DNA of 49,172 nucleotides. Origin: an uncultured bacterium (GTDB lineage Bacteria > Cyanobacteriota > Vampirovibrionia > Gastranaerophilales > Gastranaerophilaceae). A program made the position numbers and the translations under genes. Location of the stretch: the NCBI GenBank assembly GCA_949297715.1, contig CASFTJ010000011.1, positions 1 through 49,172 on the forward strand, written 5' to 3'. Shown here piece after piece: positions 42,369 through 49,172 of this stretch (position 1 is its first letter; every line of letters begins with the position of its first letter). The notes beneath the pieces are model-generated. The model made no database searches and had not been told where the DNA came from. It worked only from the letters and a program-made list of their open reading frames with translations.

Positions 42369-42683
42369 ATGATATTACAAGAATTTGCTTCTTATATTCA
42401 AAACCGAAAAGATGACCTGACTTCAGGTAAATCCACCGCACTAAAAATTCTTTGTGACTGGATTCGGCTTGTGATTAAGAAAAATCCTAAAGGTCATGTT
42501 GACAAAATTGTTCAAACAGAAATTCTGCTTGCCGAAAACAAATACGGAGAATTTTTTATTACCGCTAAATCAGAAAGCGGAAGAACTCTTGTAAATGCTT
42601 TATATAACTTTGCCCTAAGTTACGAGCATTATATTATGCAAAAATGGCTGGATGATAAAAATCCCGAAGATTTTAAAAAATAG
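42369..42683 (+). CDS. small hypothetical protein coupled to comF
   Basis: 104 aa. It starts on the base after the comF stop (TAG-ATG), so translation is probably coupled. It is mostly helical with a middle strand pair (QTEILLAENKYGEFFITAKS) and a C-terminal SYEHYIMQKWLDDKNPEDF. No signal peptide, TM segment or Cys cluster. The family is not recognised. Confidence 0.68.
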   Translation: MILQEFASYIQNRKDDLTSGKSTALKILCDWIRLVIKKNPKGHVDKIVQTEILLAENKYGEFFITAKSESGRTLVNALYNFALSYEHYIMQKWLDDKNPEDFKK

Positions 42684-42719
42684 TACACTTAATACCCTGC
42701 TGTCGGATTTTATTTATTC

Positions 42720-42757
42720 TTTTAAATCTAAAATATTTATAAATCAAAGATTTAAAA
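42720..42757. promoter_or_regulatory. inverted repeat before the radical SAM gene
   Basis: TTTTAAATCT (42720-42729) and AGATTTAAAA (42748-42757) form a 10-bp perfect dyad with an 18-bp AT-rich spacer, 13 bp before the ATG. It could be an operator or a leader stem. Confidence 0.4.
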
Positions 42758-42770
42758 CGGAGTAAAAATT

Positions 42771-43622
42771 ATGGCAAACATTTATCAATCACAAACCTGC
42801 AGACTTAAAGAATTAAACAACCTTTTTATTGAGCTTACGGCAAAAAACTGCAACCAAAGGTGTAAAAATTGTTATATCGACTTTCCTCTATCCAAAAACG
42901 TAAAAGATTTTATCGACGAAAACTTGATAAAGAAAACCCTTTCCGACACAAAAGACGAAAATCTTCAATGTATTTATCTCACAGGCGCTGAACCTATGAC
43001 ACACCCTGACTTTAACAGTATACTAAGACTCTGCCTAAAACGCACCAACGTTTGTATTTGCACAAACGGAAGCTTTATTAACGAAAAAAAAGCAAGATTT
43101 TTAAAAAGAGTTGAAGACGAAAGTGAATTTGAAATTATTTTTCAATTAAGTCTTGCTCATTACGACGAAATAAAAAATGACGATGTTAGAGGACGAGGCA
43201 CCTACCGCCAAACCCTCCACGCTATAAAAAGCCTTGTTAAATATGAATTTAACCCGATTATTTGCATAACTGATTTCTACGCAGAAGGCAAAAATAAAAT
43301 TCTTGAAGGTTTAAAACCAATATGCGAAAAAATAGGATTTATAGCAACCGAAAACAATTTTAAAATAAATACTCCTTTCAATCCAAATATAAATTCTGAA
43401 TATCTTTTAGGCAAATGGGAAAGTTTGGACTGCGAATACGGCAGAATCCTGACCACAAAAGGTGTTTACACTTGTCCGTTCCTTGCAAACGACCACAGAG
43501 GACGTTCTGGAAGCGACTTTAATGACTACTCCGATAAAAGCATTCTTGAAACAAACTTTTGCGCAACTTGCATCAAAAACCAAACTCAAATGTTTTCGAT
43601 TAATTTCAAAAACTTTAACTAA
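42771..43622 (+). CDS. radical SAM protein with C-terminal Cys cluster
   Basis: 283 aa. The [4Fe-4S] motif is C-N-Q-R-C-K-N-C near residue 27 (CxxxCxxC), in ELTAKNCNQRCKNCYIDFPL. The S-adenosylmethionine-binding GAEP follows (IYLTGAEPMTHPDF). The TIM-barrel part runs to about 200. The C-terminus has further Cys (DCEYGRILTTKGVYTCPF, NFCATCIKN) like a reduced SPASM/twitch domain that would hold an auxiliary cluster. SPASM proteins modify peptides or enzymes; no obvious precursor peptide is adjacent, and the 104-aa protein just upstream has no Cys. It is convergent, end to end, with the pilO-like gene. Confidence 0.9.
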   Translation: MANIYQSQTCRLKELNNLFIELTAKNCNQRCKNCYIDFPLSKNVKDFIDENLIKKTLSDTKDENLQCIYLTGAEPMTHPDFNSILRLCLKRTNVCICTNGSFINEKKARFLKRVEDESEFEIIFQLSLAHYDEIKNDDVRGRGTYRQTLHAIKSLVKYEFNPIICITDFYAEGKNKILEGLKPICEKIGFIATENNFKINTPFNPNINSEYLLGKWESLDCEYGRILTTKGVYTCPFLANDHRGRSGSDFNDYSDKSILETNFCATCIKNQTQMFSINFKNFN

Positions 43623-44210
43623 CTATTTCTTTGCGTAAAGTTTCATTGAAAATTTAATCATCAAAATAGACTTATCCTTTTCATAAGGTTCAACTTCAAC
43701 TTTACAAATATCAAGAAAATGTTCATGCTGATATAAAGCTTTTAAAAATGCTTCAAAATTTTTATAATTAGAAATCAATTCCATATCCAGCAAAGCAACA
43801 TTATATTTACCTGGAACACCTTGTATAAATTTATCATCTTTAGGATCATAAGTATAATTTATAGAAAGCATCTTTATTGTATTAGTCTGAAGAATTTTAA
43901 GAATTTCGGAAAACTCGCCAGCTATTAACCCTTCAGCATCAAGCCCGGGTTCATCTGATACAAAAAAGTCTTTTTCTATACCTGACATATCGTCCTGTTT
44001 CTTTGCTGCAGCTTTCAATTCATCAAGTTCTCTTTGCTTATCAGCAAGAACAAGAGTCTGTGCCGCATATTGCTCATTCATGTCCATAATACTTTGAACA
44101 ATCGGAACTATTTTAGTCACGACAAGAAAAACAACTACTATTACCGACAATACTAATATCGCTACTGCATCTTTTAGCTTCATTAAAATTTCTTTAGTTT
44201 CTTCTGGCAT
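43623..44210 (-). CDS. pilO: PilO-like type IV pilus assembly protein
   Basis: 195 aa. One N-terminal TM segment (about 14-34, AVAILVLSVIVVVFLVVTKI) is followed by a coiled coil (MNEQYAAQTLVLADKQRELD) and a ferredoxin-like domain (YNVALLDMELISNYKNFEAF, LKALYQHEHFLDICKVEVEP). This bitopic layout is that of PilO, which pairs with PilN in the inner-membrane alignment complex. It follows the PilM/N gene by 31 bp. Sequence similarity to classical PilO is weak, so the call relies on layout and context. Confidence 0.8.
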   Translation of the reverse strand: MPEETKEILMKLKDAVAILVLSVIVVVFLVVTKIVPIVQSIMDMNEQYAAQTLVLADKQRELDELKAAAKKQDDMSGIEKDFFVSDEPGLDAEGLIAGEFSEILKILQTNTIKMLSINYTYDPKDDKFIQGVPGKYNVALLDMELISNYKNFEAFLKALYQHEHFLDICKVEVEPYEKDKSILMIKFSMKLYAKK

Positions 44211-44241
44211 AATTTATAAAAAATCTCCGTATTTATTCATA

Positions 44242-45960
44242 TTAATTTATAGGTGTATCGCTTAACAACTTTTTATCCTGCGGCAAATTAACAGCTTTTC
44301 CGGTGGTTTTACCTGCGGCATCCTGACTTTTGTTCTGAGCAGTTCCATCTTTCTTTGCATCTGCATCAACCACTGGAGGCGCTGAAACTTGAGAAATATT
44401 TGAAATTTCAAAATTGTAAGTCACCGGAAGATTAGACATAAATTCATCCACATCATCCGAAACCATTTCAAGCTTTTGAAGTTTTAAATCACTGGCAACA
44501 AGGTACTCTTTTAAACTTTTATAAAAACTATATACATCCTCAACAGAACTTGCGCCACCCTTAATAGATATTTTACCACTACCTTCAGTCATAAAATAAG
44601 AAAGCCATAACTGGGACGGAACAGACTCACCTATAGCAGAATATGCCATCAGCTTAACACGATTATCCTGCAGCGTCTTAGTTATCTCATTTTTAACACT
44701 GAATTTACCGGCCATTTGCTGAGCTTCTTTCAATTCTTTAATCTCTTTTTCTATCTGCTGAATACTTGCATTTAATTCATCTAATTGAGCTTGCTTATCT
44801 GCTTGAATTTTAGGTAAAAGCAACATCGCAATACCAACCGGAACAAGCAATAAAATCGCTATAGCAATAGACATAACCCTCGCCATTGTTGGTGTGGTCG
44901 TATATTCATTTTCACCTATTGGAATCTTAATAATTTCTTCCGCTGTTGCAATGTCACCACTTGCAGAGGACAAAAAATTGCAGCTTATCGGATAACTAAA
45001 ACTTTTAGAAACAGCAGTACCAATAGCCTGCAATGAAATCTTCAAAATATTGTCCGGTAATACATCTAAACTTACAGGCAAAAACTCTTTATGTTTAAAC
45101 TTATTATTTTCAATATACTCTATTGTTCCGTCAACATTAAGCGATTTTGCAAGCATTTCAGCACTTACAGAATCTGTATCGGATAATATTAAAAGATAAT
45201 TAGCTGGATAACTCATTAAAGTAATTTGAGCAGAAGAACTTATTACATTATAAATTTCATCACCTTCATAAGATTTAATAGCTATTGGTTCTTCATAAAA
45301 ATCAACAACATTTCGTCCTGACATTGATATTAAAGCATAACCATTGGAATTTATAGTCAATAAATTCCAAGTTATACCGTCCTGCATCTCTGAAGCTGCA
45401 AGCCCTGTATAATCCAATGCTCTAAGTGTTGAAAGTAGTGACATTTCAACACCGATTAAATTAGCACCAAGCTCTGACAAAGCTGCAGACAATCCATCCA
45501 CAATCAATTGCTGTACTGCAGAATAAAAAAGTTTACGAGTTTCGCCACTGCCTACATTTGAATCCCACCATTGAACTATCGGGTCATGTCTTTTGAACAC
45601 ATAAGACTGTTCAACTTCTGAAGTTATTGCGCCAGTTATAGCTTCATCACCAAGCATTAACGACATCTCAATCGAGCCAAATAAAACCATTGGAAGATTA
45701 ATTGTAACATTACACTTCGGATTAATTTTAAGCTCCTCAAACATTTCGGATACACCTTTTTTGAACTCCTCCATGTTTGATATTTCCCTTAAAGACTCAT
45801 TATACGCAAGCGGTCTTACTGCATAACTTTTAATAGTATGACTGGTGTCATCAACCTGAATCATTTCAAGACCAACCCCAGGTGTCACAGAAAGATACAC
45901 ATCCGGACGATTTCCTGCGGTTAACTTATCCATAAAATCATTAATAAAATTTGAACTCAT
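44242..45960 (-). CDS. fused PilM-PilN-like pilus assembly protein
   Basis: 572 aa. Residues 1-345 are a soluble, actin-like-fold-sized region (YLSVTPGVGLEMIQVDD, YVFKRHDPIVQWWDSN, IGVEMSLLSTLRALDY) matching the position of PilM. A single TM segment follows at about 363-384 (VMSIAIAILLLVPVGIAMLL). After it come a coiled coil (LDELNASIQQIEKEIKELKE) and a PilN-like periplasmic ferredoxin domain (ISIKGGASSVEDVYSFYKSL), ending in a disordered tail. PilM and PilN are usually separate genes and bind through the PilN N-terminus; here they appear to be one chain. A PilM-type ATP site is not clear by eye. Confidence 0.75.
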   Translation of the reverse strand: MSSNFINDFMDKLTAGNRPDVYLSVTPGVGLEMIQVDDTSHTIKSYAVRPLAYNESLREISNMEEFKKGVSEMFEELKINPKCNVTINLPMVLFGSIEMSLMLGDEAITGAITSEVEQSYVFKRHDPIVQWWDSNVGSGETRKLFYSAVQQLIVDGLSAALSELGANLIGVEMSLLSTLRALDYTGLAASEMQDGITWNLLTINSNGYALISMSGRNVVDFYEEPIAIKSYEGDEIYNVISSSAQITLMSYPANYLLILSDTDSVSAEMLAKSLNVDGTIEYIENNKFKHKEFLPVSLDVLPDNILKISLQAIGTAVSKSFSYPISCNFLSSASGDIATAEEIIKIPIGENEYTTTPTMARVMSIAIAILLLVPVGIAMLLLPKIQADKQAQLDELNASIQQIEKEIKELKEAQQMAGKFSVKNEITKTLQDNRVKLMAYSAIGESVPSQLWLSYFMTEGSGKISIKGGASSVEDVYSFYKSLKEYLVASDLKLQKLEMVSDDVDEFMSNLPVTYNFEISNISQVSAPPVVDADAKKDGTAQNKSQDAAGKTTGKAVNLPQDKKLLSDTPIN

Positions 45961-45999
45961 TTCTGCTAATTTCTTCCTATGTACTTAATTCTTATTTTT

Positions 46000-46029
46000 A
46001 TTATACAATATATTTTATAGAGGTTGCAA
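46000..46029 (-). promoter_or_regulatory. promoter of the pilMN-pilO operon
   Basis: Minus strand: TTGCAA (46029-46024), 18 bp, TATAAT (46005-46000). TTGCAA is its own reverse complement, so the same hexamer could act as -35 for nadA on the plus strand, whose -10 is less clear. Confidence 0.5.
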
Positions 46030-46070
46030 ATTTAACATAAATTTACACTATACGGAGGATAATCTGCCAA

Positions 46071-46979
46071 ATGAACTATATAACTGAAATACAGAAGCTT
46101 AAAAGAGAGAAAAATGCAGTAATACTTGCACATTGTTATCAAAATATAGAAGTTGATGAAGTTGCAGATTATGTCGGAGACTCTTTATATTTAAGCCGTA
46201 TGGCTGAAAAAACCGATGCAAGTATTATTATATTCGCAGGCGTTTATTTTATGGCCCAAACTGCTAAAATTTTAAATCCATCAAAAAAAGTTATTCTGCC
46301 TAACCTTAAAGCAGGCTGTGCAATGGCTGATATGATAAACTTACAACAATTAAGAGAATTTAAAAGCAAATACCCGAATATTCCGACAGTATGCTATATA
46401 AATTCAACAGCTGAAGTTAAATCTGAATGCGACATTTGTTGCACAAGTTCAAATGCTGTACAAATTGTAAAAAGCTTAAACGCCTCAAAAGTGTTATTTT
46501 TACCCGATAGAAATCTCGGCAGGTGGGTAGAAAAACAACTTGGAAATGTTGAAGTCATAACATACAACGGCAGTTGCCCGATTCATGACAGATTTGATCC
46601 CAGCGGAATAAAAGAAACTAAATTTCAATATCCGAATGCGCTTGTACTTGCACATCCTGAATGTCCTGAAGAATTTTCAGCTCAAGCAGATTATGTCGGT
46701 AGCACCTCAGGAATTATGAATTTTGTTAAAAACAGCAATGAAAAACAATTTATTGTTGCAACAGAAAAAGGTGTTCTTGACAGATTAAAACGCGATAATC
46801 CGAACAAACAATTCTATGACATTCATAATGTGCCTTCAATTTGTCAAAGTATGAAATTAAATACCGTTTTGGATATTTATTACGCATTGAAAAATGAAAC
46901 ACCGGAAATCACAGTAGATAAAGATATTGCACAAAAAGCTCTTAAATGCATTGAAAGCATGCTCAGAGTTTCAAAATAG
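46071..46979 (+). CDS. nadA: quinolinate synthase
   Basis: 302 aa. NadA condenses iminoaspartate with dihydroxyacetone phosphate to quinolinate in NAD synthesis. The three [4Fe-4S] ligands are in place: Cys83 (NLKAGCAMAD), Cys169 (YNGSCPIHDRF) and Cys258 (PSICQSMKLN). Other family blocks: ILAHCYQNIEVDEVADYVGD, DICCTSSNA, AHPECPEEF. The length and Cys spacing match the short NadA type of Thermotoga. The oxygen-sensitive cluster fits an anaerobe. ACGGAGGA precedes the ATG. nadB and nadC are not nearby. Confidence 0.96.
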   Translation: MNYITEIQKLKREKNAVILAHCYQNIEVDEVADYVGDSLYLSRMAEKTDASIIIFAGVYFMAQTAKILNPSKKVILPNLKAGCAMADMINLQQLREFKSKYPNIPTVCYINSTAEVKSECDICCTSSNAVQIVKSLNASKVLFLPDRNLGRWVEKQLGNVEVITYNGSCPIHDRFDPSGIKETKFQYPNALVLAHPECPEEFSAQADYVGSTSGIMNFVKNSNEKQFIVATEKGVLDRLKRDNPNKQFYDIHNVPSICQSMKLNTVLDIYYALKNETPEITVDKDIAQKALKCIESMLRVSK

Positions 46980-46992
46980 GATTTAATTTAAA

Positions 46993-47745
46993 ATGGATGA
47001 CATAATTTTTGGCAAAAATGCAATAACAGAAGCTCTAATCAGCACAGAAAGAGAAATTAATAAAATTCTTATTTCCAAAAATATTCATGCTGATGCCAAA
47101 ATCGAAAAGATTAAAACTCTTGCCCGAGAAAGAGGAATTGTCTTTCAATTTGTAGCAAAAGAAAAGTTTCAACCTTACGCAGAATTCAATCATCAAGGAG
47201 TTATTGCACAAATTTCACCTTTAAAATACACAGATCTCGATGAATTTTTGGAACAAAATCACCCAAATTCATCTGTTGTAATCCTTGACGGGGTGGAAGA
47301 TCCGCACAATTTCGGCGCAATAATTCGTTCTTGCGTATGCGCGGGTGTAAACGGAATAATAATTCCTTCAAGACGTAATGTTCAAGTGAATTCCGTTGTC
47401 GAAAAAACCAGCGCCGGTGCGATTAACCATATTCCGATAATTAAAGTCAATAGTCTGACAAACGCAGTTCAAAAATTAAAAGATTCAGACTGGTGGATAA
47501 TTGCAACTGATGCTTCTGCAGATGATAATTATTATGATATCAAATATAATGATATGAACTTTGCTCTAATCATGGGGGCCGAACATGCAGGAGTTTCTAA
47601 AACGCTTCTTAAAATGTCCGACTTTAAAGTCAAAATCCCGATGATGAACAGTTTTAATTCTCTAAACGTTTCAAATGCCGCTAGTGTAATCATTTTTGAA
47701 AGCTTAAGACAGCGTATTAAAAAAGAAAATTTTAAGCAAAGTTAA
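46993..47745 (+). CDS. rlmB: TrmH-family 23S rRNA (guanosine-2'-O-)-methyltransferase
   Basis: 250 aa. The N-terminal substrate-binding domain (IIFGKNAITEALISTEREIN) is followed by a SPOUT/TrmH fold. Motif 1 is LDGVEDPHNFGAIIRSC, motif 2 is LIMGAEHAGVSK and motif 3 is IPMMNSFNSLNVSNAASVII (the knot). RlmB methylates G2251 of 23S rRNA in E. coli; TrmH paralogues modify tRNA, so the exact target is inferred. It starts 13 bp after nadA and is probably co-transcribed. Confidence 0.9.
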   Translation: MDDIIFGKNAITEALISTEREINKILISKNIHADAKIEKIKTLARERGIVFQFVAKEKFQPYAEFNHQGVIAQISPLKYTDLDEFLEQNHPNSSVVILDGVEDPHNFGAIIRSCVCAGVNGIIIPSRRNVQVNSVVEKTSAGAINHIPIIKVNSLTNAVQKLKDSDWWIIATDASADDNYYDIKYNDMNFALIMGAEHAGVSKTLLKMSDFKVKIPMMNSFNSLNVSNAASVIIFESLRQRIKKENFKQS

Positions 47746-47808
47746 AAAATAGTTTTATATATAAAATCATATTATAATAATTGCGAGAGATGGAGAGTTT
47801 TATAATAA

Positions 47809-48810
47809 ATGAAAAAAGAAATCGAAAAACTTGGACTAATATCAGAAGACATTTCGGATGAAGATGTGGACTTTCACGAACTGGAACCGATGGATGAAGA
47901 AGATGAGCTTATTCATTCTGTAGAAGATCCGAAAGTTCAGGAAAGTTTAGCCTCCGTAAATTCTGATGACAGTGTTAAGATATACTTGCAGCAAATCGGT
48001 AAAATTCCGCTGCTTTCGTCAGAACAAGAGCTTGATTTGGCAAAGAAAATTTATGAATCTCAGGATGAATTTTCAAAAAATCTTCTTGTAAATGCCAATT
48101 TAAGACTTGTTGTTAGTATTGCAAAAAAATACATCGGCCGAGGACTTTCATTTCTTGATTTAATTCAGGAAGGCAATTTAGGCTTAATGAAGGCTGCCGG
48201 AAGATTTGATTATACTAAAGGTTACAAATTCTCAACTTACGCAACATGGTGGATTCAGCAGTCAATTACTCGCGCTATCGCTGATAAAGCCCGTATTATA
48301 AGGCTTCCGATACACATGATTGAATCACTTGGCAAAATTCGTCGTGCAACAATTGACCTTACAACAGAACTAGGACACACTCCGACAAAACAGGAAATTG
48401 CATACAGACTTGGAATTTCCGTAAACAAACTCACATCAATCATTAAATCTGCCCAAAGCACAATCAGCATGGAAACTCCTGCAAACAGTTCCGAAGACAG
48501 TTCCAAAATTGCTGATTTTATCGTGGATGATTCAACTATAACCCCCGACAGCAGAGTTTCTCAGGAAAACTTGTTTGAAGATATAAGAAAAATGCTTAAC
48601 CAATTAAGCCCCAAAGAAAGAGATGTTCTTATTCTCCGCTACGGGCTTGACAATAGCGGGACGAAGAAAACTCTTGATGAAATCGGTTCTCAATACGGAG
48701 TTTCTCGTGAACGTATCAGACAAATTGAAAACAGAGCAATCGCAAAACTTAAAAAACTCTGCAAAAACAAACATCTCACTGTCGGTCTTAAAAACTACTT
48801 CGGCGAATAG
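47809..48810 (+). CDS. rpoD: sigma-70 family RNA polymerase sigma factor, primary type
   Basis: 333 aa. Region 1.2 ([20 protein letters not shown]) and regions 2.1-2.4 ([60 protein letters not shown]) are seen. Region 3 is [20 protein letters not shown], and region 4 is [20 protein letters not shown] then [20 protein letters not shown]. All regions of a housekeeping or group 2 sigma are present. The N-terminal acidic region 1.1 is short (about 50 residues, acidic), as in cyanobacterial sigma factors. Primary versus group 2 cannot be decided here. TATAAT at 47773-47778 is a likely -10. Confidence 0.92.
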   Translation: MKKEIEKLGLISEDISDEDVDFHELEPMDEEDELIHSVEDPKVQESLASVNSDDSVKIYLQQIGKIPLLSSEQELDLAKKIYESQDEFSKNLLVNANLRLVVSIAKKYIGRGLSFLDLIQEGNLGLMKAAGRFDYTKGYKFSTYATWWIQQSITRAIADKARIIRLPIHMIESLGKIRRATIDLTTELGHTPTKQEIAYRLGISVNKLTSIIKSAQSTISMETPANSSEDSSKIADFIVDDSTITPDSRVSQENLFEDIRKMLNQLSPKERDVLILRYGLDNSGTKKTLDEIGSQYGVSRERIRQIENRAIAKLKKLCKNKHLTVGLKNYFGE

Positions 48811-48832
48811 CACACAAAGTGTGCTTTTACAT
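48810..48832 (+). terminator. terminator of the sigma factor gene and first repeat boundary
   Basis: GCACAC-AAA-GTGTGC-TTTT directly follows the stop codon. The same CACAAAGTGTGCTTTTAC is the start of every unit of the array that follows. Confidence 0.7.
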
Positions 48833-49172
48833 TTGGCTAAATATTAGTGTTAGCGCTTTTGTATAAATTGGAAGCTTTATTATATAAATAGTTGCGTCGC
48901 TTTTAACAAAATCTGTATATTGTTCTCACAAAGTGTGCTTTTACATTTGGCTAAATATTAGTGTTAGCGCTTTTGTATAAATTGGAAACTTTATTATATA
49001 AATAGTTGCGTCGCTTTTAACAAAATCTGTATATTGTTCTCACAAAGTGTGCTTTTACCTTTGGCTAAATATTAGTATTTGCGCTTTTGTATAAATTGGA
49101 AGCTTTATTATATAAATAGTTGCGTCGCTTTTAATAAAATCTATATATTGTTCTCACAAAGTGTGCTTTTAC
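48813..49172. repeat. 114-bp tandem repeat array running off the window
   Basis: Units start at 48813, 48927, 49041 and 49155 (partial), spaced exactly 114 bp with few substitutions. Each starts CACAAAGTGTGCTTTTAC, continues through TTAGCGCTTTTGTATAAATT and TTGCGTCGCTTTTAAC, and ends GTATATTGTTCT. TTGCGT, 18 bp, TATATT in each unit resembles a promoter facing the next unit. The repeat starts inside the terminator of the sigma gene, so it seems to have grown from that hairpin. No protein gene is evident. Copy number beyond the window is unknown. Confidence 0.88.

Noticed and set aside
48813-49172. CRISPR array
   Set aside because: The whole 114-bp unit is conserved, with no unique spacers and no cas genes.

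Overview
ORGANISM. The window is AT-rich and gene-dense, with bacterial core genes. Several features indicate a double-membrane, anaerobic, fermentative bacterium: a secretin-based type IV pilus, a KdsC-type phosphatase (LPS/Kdo), a large bifunctional AdhE with a Rex-like operator, and many small lineage-specific proteins. The overall style resembles non-photosynthetic cyanobacterial relatives of animal guts (Melainabacteria/Vampirovibrionia, order Gastranaerophilales): class III-like prepilins starting with FTLAEVLITLG, hypothetical proteins with CPHG..CPIC motifs, and a cyanobacteria-like infA-rpmJ-rpsM-rpsK...rpoA-rplQ-truA-rplM-rpsI cluster. The taxon is an inference; no 16S gene is present.

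LAYOUT. 1-447: hairpin-rich intergenic repeat modules. 448-7986 (minus): a YwqK/RHS-repeat protein, then a type IV pilus operon read pilP-like > pilQ > pilB > pilC > SDR. 8149-9006 (minus): uridine-kinase-like enzyme. 9223-11133: zincin-like protein with HEFGH. 11203-14144: a leader resembling a cobalamin riboswitch, followed by three unknown genes. 14265-17034: an unknown coiled-coil protein, a polyprenyl synthase and lepB. 17083-18582: a small unknown gene and a divergent XRE regulator/prepilin pair. 18762-24197: the ribosomal protein/rpoA operon ending in a strong terminator. 24216-28832: an orphan histidine kinase, then a kdsC-TPR-lysC operon. 28833-29887: a 1-kb non-coding region with repeat modules and a possible minus-strand RNA. 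29888-35182: small unknown genes, a rhodanese and adhE. 35280-37068: a second prepilin with a divergent XRE regulator, plus an unknown gene. 37142-38337: tRNA-Cys, a TPM-domain protein, and a 3 x 108-bp array running into tRNA-Val. 38379-41579: GNAT, then gcvT-gcvH-gcvPA without gcvPB. 41721-43622: comF-like, a small unknown and a radical SAM gene. 43623-45960 (minus): pilM/N fusion and pilO. 46071-48810: nadA, rlmB-like and a primary-type sigma factor, followed by a 114-bp tandem array running off the end.

HOW IT FITS TOGETHER. The pilus machine is split over two loci (secretin, ATPase, platform and PilP-like at the left; PilMN and PilO at the right). Two pseudopilins with local XRE regulators may feed it. 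adhE, controlled by a near-perfect Rex site, would regenerate NAD+. The most interesting items are the riboswitch-like leader over an unknown operon, the two arrays fused to the ends of a tRNA gene and a sigma gene, the tRNA-Cys promoter lying inside a terminator, the recurring XRE/prepilin divergons, and several leaderless-looking promoters. All functional statements come from reading motifs by eye; no database search was run.
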